Shown one piece after another: positions 5,406 through 5,448 of a stretch of DNA of 5,448 bases. This stretch comes from Rhizorhabdus sp. Lineage in GTDB: Bacteria; Pseudomonadota; Alphaproteobacteria; Sphingomonadales; Sphingomonadaceae. A program made the position numbers and the translations under genes. The stretch's first letter is position 1; every line of letters begins with the position of its first letter. The stretch is from NCBI GenBank assembly GCA_004297635.1, contig SCUQ01000057.1:1-5448 (forward strand), given 5' to 3'. Under the pieces are notes generated by a model. The model was not told the DNA's origin. It made no database searches and saw only the letters and a program-made list of their open reading frames with translations.

Positions 5406-5448
5406 ATGCCAGTGCGGTTTTCTTTCGTGGCGATATTGATGATAGGCA
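5406..5448 (+). CDS. Start of a probable exported or membrane protein (cut by window end)
   Basis: An ATG at 5406 opens a frame reading M-P-V-R-F-S-F-V-A-I-L-M-I-G to the window edge. One arginine followed by an unbroken hydrophobic run is typical of a signal peptide or first membrane helix. GGGACAGG (5396-5403) offers a purine-rich ribosome binding site just upstream. The start lies 11 nt after the 108-aa gene, in the same direction, so the two may share a transcript. With only 14 codons visible the family cannot be named, and the start itself could be wrong. Confidence 0.5.
   Translation, partial: MPVRFSFVAILMIG

Overview
The window reads as high-GC alphaproteobacterial chromosome, most likely from the order Sphingomonadales. 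The basis is a TonB-dependent receptor with the E-I-I-V-T-A-Q-K-R TonB box typical of sphingomonads, strong G/C preference at third codon positions in the clear genes, and small proteins of a type I associate with alphaproteobacteria. Genus and species cannot be fixed from sequence reading alone.

Left half (80-3589): two co-directional, well-formed genes. The first is an outer-membrane TonB-dependent receptor (789 aa). After a 90-nt gap holding a perfect 11-bp inverted repeat comes a secreted tyrosine-phosphatase-like protein (349 aa). The second has its own signal peptide, an N-terminal beta-rich segment, and a Cys-X5-Arg phosphatase loop in which two positions differ from the usual family signature. 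A likely reading is an exported phosphatase that trims a phosphorylated ligand in the periplasm or at the cell surface, next to a receptor that imports a related compound. The substrate is not visible.

Middle (3590-4339): 750 nt with no convincing gene. It has a likely terminator hairpin, several short perfect inverted repeats, a less GC-rich patch with a promoter-like pair, a short motif (TTACGGTGA...GCAC) present twice, and a run of 13 A/T bases. It looks like accessory or decayed sequence.

Right part (4340-5448): a small STAS/SpoIIAA-like gene keeps a strong ribosome binding site but is broken by one in-frame stop and one +1 frameshift. Two copies of a 29-bp direct repeat (27/29 identical) lie on either side of it, each followed by a GC-rich block that can fold. 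Next is an 18-nt antisense match to a tRNA 3' end of alanine type, overlapping a 15-bp palindrome, and then an operator-like dyad. These precede a conserved-looking 108-aa hypothetical gene and the first codons of a probable exported or membrane protein cut by the window edge.

I see no complete new system. The most unusual items are the variant phosphatase loop in the receptor pair, and the repeat / dead gene / repeat / tRNA-end arrangement, which resembles the scar of a small mobile or duplicated module.
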